DNA of 40,450 nucleotides. Origin: an uncultured Opitutia bacterium. Lineage in GTDB: Bacteria > Verrucomicrobiota > Verrucomicrobiia > Opitutales > UBA953. The stretch lies in assembly GCA_903925205.1 (NCBI GenBank), contig CAIYEN010000104.1:1-40450 (forward strand), read 5' to 3'. The stretch's first letter is position 1. Each line of letters opens with the position of its first letter. A program made the translations under genes and the position numbers. The notes beneath the pieces were generated by a model. It did not search any database. It worked only from the letters and a program-made list of their open reading frames with translations, and had not been told where the DNA came from. This document shows positions 8,658 through 18,574 of this stretch, in pieces.

Positions 8658-11600
8658 TTAGAAGCGGCAGGTGTAGTTCAGCTTGAGGTCGGAAGCAGAC
8701 TTCACGCCATTACCGGAACGGACTTCATACGAGAAGCCCGCGGAACTGGACTCGCTCAAGCTGACCTTCAGGTTGAGGCCACCACGGAACTGATCCTTAC
8801 CGAAGCCGTAGGTGTTGACCGTGAAGGCGGTGGCCGAAGCGGCATCTGCGAAGCTCGCAGTGATTCCGTTGGTGCCATTGCCAAGGTCGTGCTCGTAGGC
8901 GGCGGAAAGCCCCAGCGCCAACTTATCCGACAACTTGTAGGTGAACTCCGTGCCGACTTCGACGAGGGACAAAGCCTGGGAGAAGGCGGCAACATTCAAG
9001 TTAGCACCCGTCCCCGTCTCCGCGATCGTATCCATCGTGCCCTTATTGCGGCTGAGACCGACGAAGGGCGTGAAGCCCGCCAGAGGTGCCAACGACAGGC
9101 GAGCCATGACGGAAGAGCCACCCAACTTGGCATTACTGAAGGCCTGACCCGAGCGAACGCCCGAGACCTTCTCAACGCCCGAGGTGAAGCCAAGGTCCAA
9201 GCGGGCCGCGCCAAAGTCCGTCCCGAAGCCCAGGCCCAAGGTTTGGCCCGTCATCTTTGAGGCAAACCCGCTAGCGGCCACATTGCCATGGTCCGTAGCG
9301 ACCATGATCGAGACCTTGCTGTTCTGGCCCAGGCCATGCGTCGCGAGCGCGTAGGTCGAATTCACGTCGAATTCCCCATTCAGGCTGGTCGGCGAAGCCT
9401 TGGCCGTGGCCTTGGAGGCATCATAACCCAGCTGGTAGGTCCAGACATCGCCCGCCGGAGCTGCCGCCAGCAAGGAGCGCGCAAGGGAGTGGGCATTGCG
9501 GGCACCCATCTGAGCGACCGTGCCGTAGGACTCAGGCGAGAGCGCATCCAGGGCCGCCCCGACGTCCGCAGACAAGAGCACACCCGCGGCAGCCGCCCCG
9601 ACATCGGTCGCAGCGAGGTAAGCCTTCGCCGTCGAGGTCGTCGAACCAGCGCCATTCTTGATCACCGTACCGTTGGTGACGCCATCAGCCCAGAGAGCCG
9701 CCCCGACCGCGACGCGATTGGCGACCGCGGTGTCATAATCCGCAAAGGTCTGGGTTTCCGTTAGGCCCGTGCCGAAGAGCGTGCCCGTGGAGGCCTGATA
9801 AAGAACCTGCGCCGCCTGGGTATTACGGTCGAGCGTACCGAAAGCACCAGCATAGGTGCCGGCGATGATGGCGCGGAAACTCTGACCACGAGCCGGATCA
9901 AAGCCGTTGAACTTGGTCACTCGCAGCGTGGAAGTCGCATTGGCCGTGAAGGTACCGGAGACATTGAGTTGGTCGAAGCCGGCCGGATTGACGCCGGCGG
10001 CGGTGCCGCCCACTTCGATGTCCAAGACGGCATTTTCCGTGTAGTTGCCGGTGATGGTCAAGATGCCCGGCGAATTGCCCGGAGAGACCGTGCCGAAGTT
10101 GGTAACGTTACCGTTGATACGACCCGAACCCTTGAGGGTACCGCCATTGAAGACGGTCACGCTCGGAGAATTTACCGTACCATTGATGGTCAAGATACCC
10201 GCCGAAACGTTAGTGTTACCGGAGTAGGTATTGATGCCCGTGAGGATGGCTTCGCCCGAACCAACCTTCCAGAGCTGACCATTACCGGAAATCGAACCGG
10301 ACAACGTGGTCGTGCCGGTCGTATCGATGACCCCACCCGTACCACTCAAGGTGATGGCGTTCGAGATAGTCGAAATGCCCGAAGCACTCAGGGTGGCACC
10401 GTCCAAGGTGTAGATCCCGTTCGTCAGAACCGGGACGCTGCTCTTGCTATTGATGGCGATCAGCTGACCCCCTTCAAAGAGGCCGAAGGTGTCGGTACCC
10501 GAAACCAGCGCATGATTCTGCAGGGCGATCAAGAACCACTTGGTGCCATCGTTGATGAGCGTGGAGATATCAATGATACCCGAGGTTTCTTCATCGATGG
10601 TACGGAAGTCGGCACCGCCCGTTAAGAAACGCGTGCGATCCGACTCAAGAATCTGCAGGGCGCTGGCTGCAGGGTTAGCGGCGTTCGGGTCAATGACCCA
10701 GTGCTTCGCGATGTAGGCTACGTTACCCGGGTCTTCCTGGACGTAGATCAGGCCGTCGTTGCCGACGGTCAGGTTGTCGAACGAGCGGGCGACATCGCCA
10801 TCGCGGCCACGCAAGCTGGCGCTATCAACGATGAGCGAGATGGCACCACCCTGGGTGAAGTCGCTCGTATTGCCGAAGACCAACTTGTAGAGACGCGACG
10901 TCTGGGTCACACCAACCGTGCCACCGGTCGGAATAATGGAAGCACCTGTGGTGTTGAAAACGAAGGTCGAGGCGTTGAGCCAAGCGCCGTCTTCCGGACG
11001 GGCGAATTCGGTGACACCCGCGGTCGTCGAGGCGGTCTGGAAAGTCGCCCCAGGAGTCGTGCCCCAATTCGACGTCGAGAAGGTCGGAGCAACCAAGGCG
11101 AACGTGCCGTTAATGGCACCAGCGGATTCGCGGGTGACTGCACCGTTCGCATAGTTCGCACCACCGTTGGTGACCTTGACGCCATAAAGCACGCCGTTGG
11201 TCAAACCCGCCATGTCGATTGCCGTACCGGCGTTGGACTTGTTGCCGACCCAGAGGTACACTTGGCCCGGGGTCGAGTCATCGGTACCCGCCACAATCGT
11301 CTTATTGGCCGCGGTGCCCGTCAGGAAAGGGTTCGCGAGCAAATTCTCGATCGAGTAGCGACCCAAGTGAGGGAGCTCATAAACCTTCCCCATGTCAGTG
11401 CCCGTCGCCACCCAGGCAAACCCCCGACCTTCGTTGCCGGTCTCTTCGCCGTTGAGGAAGATGCGGCCATTGTAGCCCAGACCCGTGGTTGCGTTATAGA
11501 AGGCGCTCACCGGAGCAAGGTCAGCCGAGCAAAGGCGTCCGATCTGCGTTGTGGTGCCTGCGGACCACGTGCTGGTGGTTGCGTTCCAGAGGTAAAGGTT

Positions 11601-11993
11601 ATTGGCCGAGGAAAGGAAATCTGTGCCCGAGAGGACGCGCCAGGTGCTCTTGTCGATGACCCAACTCGAAACGAATGCGCCAGTCGAACCATGGGCACGG
11701 ACGATACCGTTGGTCTGCCCCAGCTCCTGATTGACCAACAAGGTGAACGTGCCGTCGTTATTATCAAAGGCTCCCATACCGTCGGGAACTCCAACCATGC
11801 GATAGCCATTCAAGGCAGCATCGCCGGTCGTCAATACCGAGAGGGCCGACCAATTCGGCGCCATCACAGTGACGTAAGGCGACTGCGAGCTGGACGGGCC
11901 CGTAGAGGTCGTGGGGAGGGCAAAGGCTGCGGTGGAGAACGCCGCAGCAACGAGGAACGATCGGGATAGGTGGTGCATGGAGGAGGTTCGCAT
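8658..11993 (-). CDS. PhoX-like (DUF839) domain fused to an autotransporter: PATR-type beta-strand repeat and C-terminal autotransporter beta-domain
   Basis: Signal peptide; GEETGNEGRGFAW, DDSTPGQVYLWVG, EFARPEDGAWL, LIYVQEDPGN motifs; GSGEAILTGINTYSGNTNVSAGILTINGT passenger repeat; about 280-aa beta-domain ending in Phe (LNYTCRF). Confidence 0.85.
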   Translation of the reverse strand: MRTSSMHHLSRSFLVAAAFSTAAFALPTTSTGPSSSQSPYVTVMAPNWSALSVLTTGDAALNGYRMVGVPDGMGAFDNNDGTFTLLVNQELGQTNGIVRAHGSTGAFVSSWVIDKSTWRVLSGTDFLSSANNLYLWNATTSTWSAGTTTQIGRLCSADLAPVSAFYNATTGLGYNGRIFLNGEETGNEGRGFAWVATGTDMGKVYELPHLGRYSIENLLANPFLTGTAANKTIVAGTDDSTPGQVYLWVGNKSNAGTAIDMAGLTNGVLYGVKVTNGGANYANGAVTRESAGAINGTFALVAPTFSTSNWGTTPGATFQTASTTAGVTEFARPEDGAWLNASTFVFNTTGASIIPTGGTVGVTQTSRLYKLVFGNTSDFTQGGAISLIVDSASLRGRDGDVARSFDNLTVGNDGLIYVQEDPGNVAYIAKHWVIDPNAANPAASALQILESDRTRFLTGGADFRTIDEETSGIIDISTLINDGTKWFLIALQNHALVSGTDTFGLFEGGQLIAINSKSSVPVLTNGIYTLDGATLSASGISTISNAITLSGTGGVIDTTGTTTLSGSISGNGQLWKVGSGEAILTGINTYSGNTNVSAGILTINGTVNSPSVTVFNGGTLKGSGRINGNVTNFGTVSPGNSPGILTITGNYTENAVLDIEVGGTAAGVNPAGFDQLNVSGTFTANATSTLRVTKFNGFDPARGQSFRAIIAGTYAGAFGTLDRNTQAAQVLYQASTGTLFGTGLTETQTFADYDTAVANRVAVGAALWADGVTNGTVIKNGAGSTTSTAKAYLAATDVGAAAAGVLLSADVGAALDALSPESYGTVAQMGARNAHSLARSLLAAAPAGDVWTYQLGYDASKATAKASPTSLNGEFDVNSTYALATHGLGQNSKVSIMVATDHGNVAASGFASKMTGQTLGLGFGTDFGAARLDLGFTSGVEKVSGVRSGQAFSNAKLGGSSVMARLSLAPLAGFTPFVGLSRNKGTMDTIAETGTGANLNVAAFSQALSLVEVGTEFTYKLSDKLALGLSAAYEHDLGNGTNGITASFADAASATAFTVNTYGFGKDQFRGGLNLKVSLSESSSAGFSYEVRSGNGVKSASDLKLNYTCRF

Positions 11994-12018
11994 TATCCCG
12001 CGACTCCTTTAACAATTG

Positions 12019-12036
12019 ATGACAGCACGGTGACAG
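12019..12036 (-). promoter_or_regulatory. Candidate Pho box upstream of the PhoX-like autotransporter
   Basis: Minus strand CTGTCAC-CGTG-CTGTCAT: two 7-mers in 11-bp register, as in PhoB boxes (CTGTCAT N4 CTGTCAT). Confidence 0.5.
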
Positions 12037-12173
12037 ACTGGTCATACACCTAACCTTAACTTTTGTCGCAAATGCCATGAATCTGTCCGCCGGCGTTACA
12101 TTCGTAACATCGCTGTCGTAAACATCTCCATTGCCGACCCGCCGAACCGAGGCCACCCTCTCAGCTTCTCCTT

Positions 12174-12773
12174 ATGTTTCGTGTCGTTTTATTCGCCGGT
12201 GGGCTCACCTTGCTCGTCGCCTGCACTCCCAGCGACCAGTCGCCGGTAGCCACTGTACCCTCCGAGAAAGCCCGTGAAGCCTTACAAATCGCTACGGCCG
12301 CCCGCGCGGCCAGCAGCGCAGGAGATTTTGCCGCCGCCGCCAAGGGGTACGAAGACTATCTGGCCGCGCTGGCCACCAACCCCGACCGCGACCCCGCTGA
12401 TTACGCCAATGGACTCACGCAACTAGCCGGTTGTTATTACCGCTTAAAGTTCTTCGCCCGGGCGGCGTCCTCCTACCGTGAAGCCCTCGCCTGTGAGACG
12501 GTCCGGCTCGGGCCCGACCACGAAGACGTCGCTGGCCTTTGGAGCATCTTAGGGAGTTTGGAACTACGACGGGGCAACGCGGCCGAAGCCGAACGCATCC
12601 AACGCATGCTCTTAGCCGGTGAATACCGAAAGCATGCCCGGGGCCGCCGCGAGGCCGCCACCATCCTGACCAACCTAGCCGAGGCCCTCGAAGCCCAAGG
12701 AAAGGCCGCCGAAGCCGCCCAGGCCCGCCAAGAGGCCAAAGACATCCGGCACAAGCTGTGCGACGAATGCTAG
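12174..12773 (+). CDS. Putative TPR-type lipoprotein
   Basis: Signal peptide with lipobox-like LVAC; TPR-like helices (ALEAQGKAAEAAQARQEA). Confidence 0.7.
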   Translation: MFRVVLFAGGLTLLVACTPSDQSPVATVPSEKAREALQIATAARAASSAGDFAAAAKGYEDYLAALATNPDRDPADYANGLTQLAGCYYRLKFFARAASSYREALACETVRLGPDHEDVAGLWSILGSLELRRGNAAEAERIQRMLLAGEYRKHARGRREAATILTNLAEALEAQGKAAEAAQARQEAKDIRHKLCDEC

Positions 12774-12891
12774 GCTAGGACTTTCCCGCCACCCCTTGAC
12801 AGATTAAGCCCCTTAGGCACCCCTAAGTGGGAACATCCGCGGCGGAATGGGAACTAAATGAGGTTGCCCAGCCCCGCTTGACACGCACCCC

Positions 12892-14757
12892 TTGACAGCC
12901 GTGGCCCGAATATCCCGCAGATCCATCGACGACCTTCGCCAAAGGGCCGACATCGTCGCGTTGGCGGGCGACTACACCCAGATGAAGCAGCGCGGGCGCG
13001 ACTGGTGGGGCCTGAGCCCCTTTAAGTCCGAGAAAAGCCCTTCCTTTAAGGTCAACCCCGACACGGGGCTCTGGTATTGCTTCAGCACGCAACAAGGCGG
13101 CGACGTCTTCAAACTCGTCATGAACCGCGAAGGGCTCGACTTCCCGGAGTCCATCGAACGCGTGGCCATGCGCTTCGGCTTTCAGCTGGAATACGAGAAC
13201 GGTGGTGAAACGAGCTCCGAACGTTCGATGCGCGGACAGCTCCTGGAAATCCACGAGCTGGTCACCGACTACTGGCGCCGGTGCTTCCTTGAAGACGCCG
13301 TCCATGGTGAATGGATTAAGCACTACTGGACGGAGAAGCGCCGCTTCGACCTCGCGGTCGCCGATGACTTCGGCATCGGCTTCGCCCCCGTCGACGACTC
13401 CAAGCTCATCCCCGGGCTCCTCAAGAAAGGCTACAGCAAAGAAGCCTTGGCGCAGACCGGCCTATTCTTCGGCACGGACCGCGTGCCCGACCCTGCCCGC
13501 TGGCGGTGCCGCTTCCGCGGGCGGCTCGTCATCCCCATCCGCGATATCCAGGGCCGCGTCATCGCCTTCACGGCCCGCACGCTTGATATTACGCCCCAGG
13601 ACGACCCCTCGCGCGAGGCCAAGTACGTCAATTCGCCCGAAACAGAACTCTTCAAAAAGTCGCGCACGGTCTTCAACCTCGACCGGGCCCGCACCATCCG
13701 TAAAGGCGAAGAGCCCTTTATCCTTGTCGAAGGCCAACTGGATGCCATCCGCTGCCACTCCGCCGGCATCCCCGGCGTGATCGCCGCCCAAGGCACCGCA
13801 GTCACCGAGGAGCACCTCTCGCAACTCCGTCGGTTCACACAACGCCTCATCGTCTTCCTGGATGCGGATGCCGCCGGCCAAAAGGCGGCGCTTCGACTCC
13901 TGCCAATCGGCTTGCGGGAAGGCCTCGACATTCGGTTTCTTTCACTGCCGGGCGGAAAGGACCCCGACGAATACTTTTCCACGCATTCCGCCGAGGCTTG
14001 GCCGGCGCTGGTCCTCACCGCCCGCAGCGCGATGCAGTTCTGCGTCCAGTCCATCATCCCTGAGGGCTCGAGCAATATGCCGCTCGCGCAACGCCTCGCG
14101 CTGCTCGAAACCCTCTTCCCCATCGTCGAGCAAGCCGGCGCCGAGGAAATCGTCCGGGAGGCCCTCAACGAAGCCGCGCGGCACGCGGGCATCGGCATCC
14201 GCGAGATGCACATGGCCTACGAACGCCACTTAGCCACCGTCGCAGCCCAACGCCCGGCCGCCCAGCTGGGGCGAGCTGAACCCGTCGAGGTCCCGCCTGT
14301 CAAGGGGGGGGGCTTGACAACCCCCGAGGAAGACCTGATATTGCTCCTTCTCCGGCATGAATCGTTCTTCCTTCCAATCGCCCAAGCGTTACCGCTGGAA
14401 TGGATCGAGCAAGCCGGCCGCGGAGGCAGCCTCCTGATGGCCCTTTTGAACGAAGCGGTCCACGGGCACTTCCACGGCGTCCGCGAGGCGATCAATGCCC
14501 TCGACGACGACCTGCGCGACGAAGCCGCGCGCCTCTCGTCGGTTCCCCAGGTGGACACCGATAAGCACGAAGAACTGCTCATCCGCGCCAACAGCATCCT
14601 TAAGGCCTTCCATCAGCGCCAACTTCAAGTCCAAACCCGCCGACTCGATTCACTGATCGCCTCGACCCCCCGGGAAGACATCGCGGCTTTGAATACGCTG
14701 CAGGCCCAGAAAATCGCGCTGCGTAAGGCGCACACGACCCCTCCCTCCCTTTCCTAA
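12892..14757 (+). CDS. dnaG: DNA primase DnaG
   Basis: N-terminal [30 protein letters not shown] (degenerate CHC2 region), [17 protein letters not shown] and [13 protein letters not shown]. Start TTG 12892 or GTG 12901. Confidence 0.92.
   Translation: MTAVARISRRSIDDLRQRADIVALAGDYTQMKQRGRDWWGLSPFKSEKSPSFKVNPDTGLWYCFSTQQGGDVFKLVMNREGLDFPESIERVAMRFGFQLEYENGGETSSERSMRGQLLEIHELVTDYWRRCFLEDAVHGEWIKHYWTEKRRFDLAVADDFGIGFAPVDDSKLIPGLLKKGYSKEALAQTGLFFGTDRVPDPARWRCRFRGRLVIPIRDIQGRVIAFTARTLDITPQDDPSREAKYVNSPETELFKKSRTVFNLDRARTIRKGEEPFILVEGQLDAIRCHSAGIPGVIAAQGTAVTEEHLSQLRRFTQRLIVFLDADAAGQKAALRLLPIGLREGLDIRFLSLPGGKDPDEYFSTHSAEAWPALVLTARSAMQFCVQSIIPEGSSNMPLAQRLALLETLFPIVEQAGAEEIVREALNEAARHAGIGIREMHMAYERHLATVAAQRPAAQLGRAEPVEVPPVKGGGLTTPEEDLILLLLRHESFFLPIAQALPLEWIEQAGRGGSLLMALLNEAVHGHFHGVREAINALDDDLRDEAARLSSVPQVDTDKHEELLIRANSILKAFHQRQLQVQTRRLDSLIASTPREDIAALNTLQAQKIALRKAHTTPPSLS
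14298..14319. repeat. Inverted repeat TGTCAAG/CTTGACA flanking a poly-G tract inside dnaG
   Basis: TGTCAAG (14298-14304), eight further G, CTTGACA (14313-14319); total G run of 9 (14304-14312). Confidence 0.8.
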
Positions 14758-14762
14758 TATCC

Positions 14763-16904
14763 ATGCCCGACAAGAACGCGAAGAAATCCACCAGCAAAGC
14801 CGTCAAGGCCCCCGCGAAAGCGGCCCCCGCCAAGGCCAAAGCCCCCGTGAAGCCGGCCCCTAAGGTCGCCGCTAAGCCGGTGAAGCCCGTGGCCAAGGCC
14901 CCGGTCAAAGCCGTCGTCGCCCCGAAAGCAGCCGTCGCGCCTAAGGCCGCTTCACCGAAAGCCGGGGCTAAGCTCCCGCCCGCGCCCGTCAAAGCCACTC
15001 CCGCCGTGAAGGCCGCCGCCCCGACGCCCAAGGCCGCCGCCCCGGCGCCGAAGCCCTCGACGGTCAAGGTGAGCAAACAGGTCGTCCCACAGAAACCGGC
15101 CCCGGCCCTCAAAGCCCCGACCCCTTCCATCACCAAGGACGTTAACGAAAAGGTCCAGCAGCTCGTCGTCCTCTCAAAGAAGAACGGCTTCGTCACCGTC
15201 CAGAATATCAACGAGGTCATCCCCGACAGCGCCACTGACCCGGAGTTGATTGAGAACATCATGAACATTCTCGACAACCTCGAGATCAAGTTGCTCGACG
15301 AAGACGAAGTCGAAACCTACCAGCGCAAGATTGACGAGTCCGAGGAAGAAGCGGCCCGCGTGGTCCCGGCCGACGCCCCGTACGACCCCTTTAACGTGTA
15401 CCTCAAGCAGATGGGCCACAAGCCCCTGCTCACCCGCGAACAGGAAGTCGAGATCTCCAAGCGCATCGAAGATGCCGAACTGCGCGCCCAGGAATTCCTT
15501 TTCTCCTGCTGGCTCACCCTCCCCTACCAGCTCGACCTCGCCCTCAAGGTCCTGCGGAAGGAAGAACGCTTCGACAAGGTCGTCATCGATAAGAAGGTCG
15601 AATCGCGCGACGCTTATTACAAGATGCTCCCGAAGGCCACCGAGGAGTGCACCAAGCTTCAGGTCCGCCTCGATAAGGGCTGGCAGAAATACCTCGAGGA
15701 AACCGATGAAGCCAAGCGCCCCAAGACCCGGGAGGCTTACCGCAAGCTCGAGCTCGCCAGCAAGGAAGGCTGTAAGGATATCCTCCGTAAATTCTGCTTC
15801 AAAATGAAGCTCTTCGAGGAGTGGTTGGAGCTCCCCGAGCTCAAGGCCGACCTCGAAGACTGCCGCAACCTCATTGAGCCCGCACCGGTCATGCGTGGCA
15901 ACGTCCGCGCCAAGCTCGCGCGCAAACCCGAGATCTCCGCGACCCGGGCCAAGGAAGTGGAACGCCGCTGGCGCCTACTCCCCACCGAGCTGCTGCACCT
16001 CGTCCGTAACGTGCGCAAGCACATGGACGAAGCCCAGAAGGCGAAGACCGAGATGGTCGAGCACAACCTCCGCCTCGTGATCTCCATCGCGAAGAAGTAC
16101 CAGAACCGCGGCCTCCTCTTCACCGACCTCATCCAGGAAGGCAACATGGGCCTCGTGAAGGCCGTCGAGAAGTTTGAATACCGCCGCGGCTATAAGTTCT
16201 CCACGTACGCCACCTGGTGGATCCGCCAAGCCATCACCCGCTCGATTGCCGACCAGGCACGCACCATCCGCATCCCGGTTCACATGATCGAAACGCTGAA
16301 CAAGGTGATGCAGGTCCAGAAGCAGCTCACGCAGGAACTGGGCCATGAACCGACCGCCGAAGAGGTCGCCAACGAGATGAACATGGCCATCGAACGCGTC
16401 CAACAGATCATGAAGATGGCCCAGCAACCCATCTCGCTGCAATCGCCCGTCGGCGACGGCGAAGACACTTCTCTCGGCGACTTCATCGAAGACAAGTCGG
16501 CCGAAAACCCTTCGGACACAGCGTCCACCCGCCTCCTGCGCGAGAAGATTGATTTCGTCCTTCGCTCCCTCGCCGAACGCGAGAAGGAAGTCCTAATCCT
16601 CCGTTTCGGCCTGCTCGACGGGGTCCAACGCACCCTGGAAGAAGTCGGCCGTCACTTCAAGGTGACCCGCGAACGTATCCGCCAGATTGAAGCCAAGGCC
16701 CTCCGCAAGATGCGTCACCCGACGCGCATGCGCCAACTTCAAGGGATGTTCGAAGGCGAACTCGACACCTCCGGTCCAGGTTTTGACCAGTTTATCGATG
16801 CGGAAACGGCGGCGGAAAAGTCCGCCGAACCCTCCCTGCCGAGTGCCACGCTCGAGGCTTTCCGACTCAAGGGGAACGAGCCGCACGACCCGAACCGTCT
16901 GTGA
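14763..16904 (+). CDS. rpoD: RNA polymerase sigma factor RpoD (sigma-70) with Ala/Lys/Pro-rich N-terminal extension
   Basis: [81 protein letters not shown]; directly downstream of dnaG. Confidence 0.95.
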   Translation: MPDKNAKKSTSKAVKAPAKAAPAKAKAPVKPAPKVAAKPVKPVAKAPVKAVVAPKAAVAPKAASPKAGAKLPPAPVKATPAVKAAAPTPKAAAPAPKPSTVKVSKQVVPQKPAPALKAPTPSITKDVNEKVQQLVVLSKKNGFVTVQNINEVIPDSATDPELIENIMNILDNLEIKLLDEDEVETYQRKIDESEEEAARVVPADAPYDPFNVYLKQMGHKPLLTREQEVEISKRIEDAELRAQEFLFSCWLTLPYQLDLALKVLRKEERFDKVVIDKKVESRDAYYKMLPKATEECTKLQVRLDKGWQKYLEETDEAKRPKTREAYRKLELASKEGCKDILRKFCFKMKLFEEWLELPELKADLEDCRNLIEPAPVMRGNVRAKLARKPEISATRAKEVERRWRLLPTELLHLVRNVRKHMDEAQKAKTEMVEHNLRLVISIAKKYQNRGLLFTDLIQEGNMGLVKAVEKFEYRRGYKFSTYATWWIRQAITRSIADQARTIRIPVHMIETLNKVMQVQKQLTQELGHEPTAEEVANEMNMAIERVQQIMKMAQQPISLQSPVGDGEDTSLGDFIEDKSAENPSDTASTRLLREKIDFVLRSLAEREKEVLILRFGLLDGVQRTLEEVGRHFKVTRERIRQIEAKALRKMRHPTRMRQLQGMFEGELDTSGPGFDQFIDAETAAEKSAEPSLPSATLEAFRLKGNEPHDPNRL

Positions 16905-17311
16905 GCCGCGTTGCCTGCATCGCCGCCTGCCTACTTCTCGTAGGGTGCGCGGTCGATCAGCCTACCCCGCCACCCAGCGTCGAACCCGGCGGTGAATTCG
17001 CCCGTCCCACCGGTACCAGCCGTAACCTTCGGCTGGGCTTCGTCGGTCACAACCCAACCGCGTCGGGCCCGCAATTAGTGCAACTAGCACGCACCGCGAG
17101 TGAGCTCGCCCTCAAAAAGGATGAGCTGGTGGTGAGTCGCTCCCGTGACCTCAAACCCACGGCCCTCTTACGGATTGTGGAGATTCGTGGCCTAGCGGCC
17201 CTCGCGGTCGTGCTCCGCGGACAGCCGGGTGCCAACGAGGAGATTGTCTTACCTTCCAGTCCGTTGCGCCTGCAGGCCGAAGCCTTGCCAGCGCCCCCTC
17301 CCGGCTCTTGA
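16901..17311 (+). CDS. Putative small lipoprotein, unknown function
   Basis: GTG start overlapping the rpoD stop; signal peptide with lipobox LLVGC. Confidence 0.6.
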   Translation: MSRVACIAACLLLVGCAVDQPTPPPSVEPGGEFARPTGTSRNLRLGFVGHNPTASGPQLVQLARTASELALKKDELVVSRSRDLKPTALLRIVEIRGLAALAVVLRGQPGANEEIVLPSSPLRLQAEALPAPPPGS

Positions 17312-17345
17312 CCTCCGGGGCAACCCTGCCCACGTTGCACCTTCC

Positions 17346-18455
17346 ATGGCAAAGACCCAGGCAGGCATCGTCGGACTTCCCAACGTCGGCAAGTCCACCC
17401 TTTTCAACGCATTGACCCGCTCCCGCAAGGCTGAGGCGGCCAATTACCCATTCTGCACGATTGAGCCGAATGTCGGCGTGGTGCTCGTCCCCGACGAGCG
17501 CATGCAGAAGCTGCAGGCCATCGCCGGCACCAAGGTCGTCATCCCGGCTACGATCGACATCGTCGACATCGCGGGCCTCGTGGCCGGTGCCTCCAAGGGC
17601 GAAGGCAAGGGTAATGACTTCCTTTCCAATATTCGCGAGTGCGACGCCATCATCCACGTGGTCCGCTGCTTCGACAACGACGACATCGTGCACAGCATGG
17701 GCAAGGTCGACCCCGTCCGCGATATCGGCGTGATCGAAACCGAACTCATCCTGGCCGACATCCAGTCCGCCGAACAGCAACTCGACCGTAACCAAAAGAA
17801 GGTGCGTAGCCAGGACAAGGACGCCATCGCCGCCGTCGAGTTACTCACCCGCCTCGTCAAGCACCTGAATGAAAACGAACCGGCCTCGACGATGGAAGTC
17901 TCGGACGATGAGCGTAACCGCCTAAAGGCCTTTAACCTGCTTTCGTCCAAGAAGGTCCTCTTTGCCTGCAACGTCTCCGAAGCCGACCTCGCCGACCCGT
18001 CGAAGAACAACCACGTTGCCGCTGTTTCCGAACTCATCGGTAAGCGCCATGGTTGCGAGCACGTCGTGATTTGCGCCCAGGTCGAAGCCGAACTCTGCGA
18101 CCTCACCCCCGCCGAAGCTACCGAGTTCCTCCAGTCCCTCGGCGTCACCGACTCGGGCGTATCCTCGCTCATCCGCGGTGCCTACCACCTGCTTGGCTTG
18201 GCCACCTATTTCACGGCCGGCGAAAAGGAAGTCCGGGCTTGGACCTTCCGGCACGGCATGACCGCCCCACAGTGCGCCGGCGTGATTCACACCGATTTTG
18301 AAAAGGGCTTCGTGAAAGCCGAAGTCGTGTCCTATGAAGACCTCGCTAAGTACGGCTCGGTCGCCGCGGCGCGTGACGCCGGCCGGTACCGCCTCGAAGG
18401 CAAGGCCTACCTCTTTAAGGACGGCGATGTGGCCCTGTTCCGGTTTACGGACTAA
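17346..18455 (+). CDS. ychF: Redox-regulated ATPase YchF
   Basis: GIVGLPNVGKSTLFNALT, NYPFCTIEPNVGVV, C-terminal TGS-like domain. ATG at 17346. Confidence 0.95.
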   Translation: MAKTQAGIVGLPNVGKSTLFNALTRSRKAEAANYPFCTIEPNVGVVLVPDERMQKLQAIAGTKVVIPATIDIVDIAGLVAGASKGEGKGNDFLSNIRECDAIIHVVRCFDNDDIVHSMGKVDPVRDIGVIETELILADIQSAEQQLDRNQKKVRSQDKDAIAAVELLTRLVKHLNENEPASTMEVSDDERNRLKAFNLLSSKKVLFACNVSEADLADPSKNNHVAAVSELIGKRHGCEHVVICAQVEAELCDLTPAEATEFLQSLGVTDSGVSSLIRGAYHLLGLATYFTAGEKEVRAWTFRHGMTAPQCAGVIHTDFEKGFVKAEVVSYEDLAKYGSVAAARDAGRYRLEGKAYLFKDGDVALFRFTD

Positions 18456-18489
18456 CGGTCTAATAACCCGAATTACCGCCGCAGATACC

Positions 18490-18518
18490 CGAAAGGACGC
18501 CTTAAAAGCGTCCTTTCG
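18490..18518 (+). terminator. Rho-independent terminator after ychF
   Basis: CGAAAGGACGC-cttaaaa-GCGTCCTTTCG, perfect 11-bp arms. Confidence 0.75.
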
Positions 18519-18574
18519 CTTTGCCATCCCGAAGAGCCCTCGCAACCATGGGTCCGAGTACCTGTCTCACCCCC

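Noticed and set aside
10701-11969. 422-aa plus-strand ORF antisense to the autotransporter
   Set aside because: High-GC shadow frame: low-complexity Arg/Gly/Asp-rich translation, no family motif, and the opposite strand has clear domain motifs.
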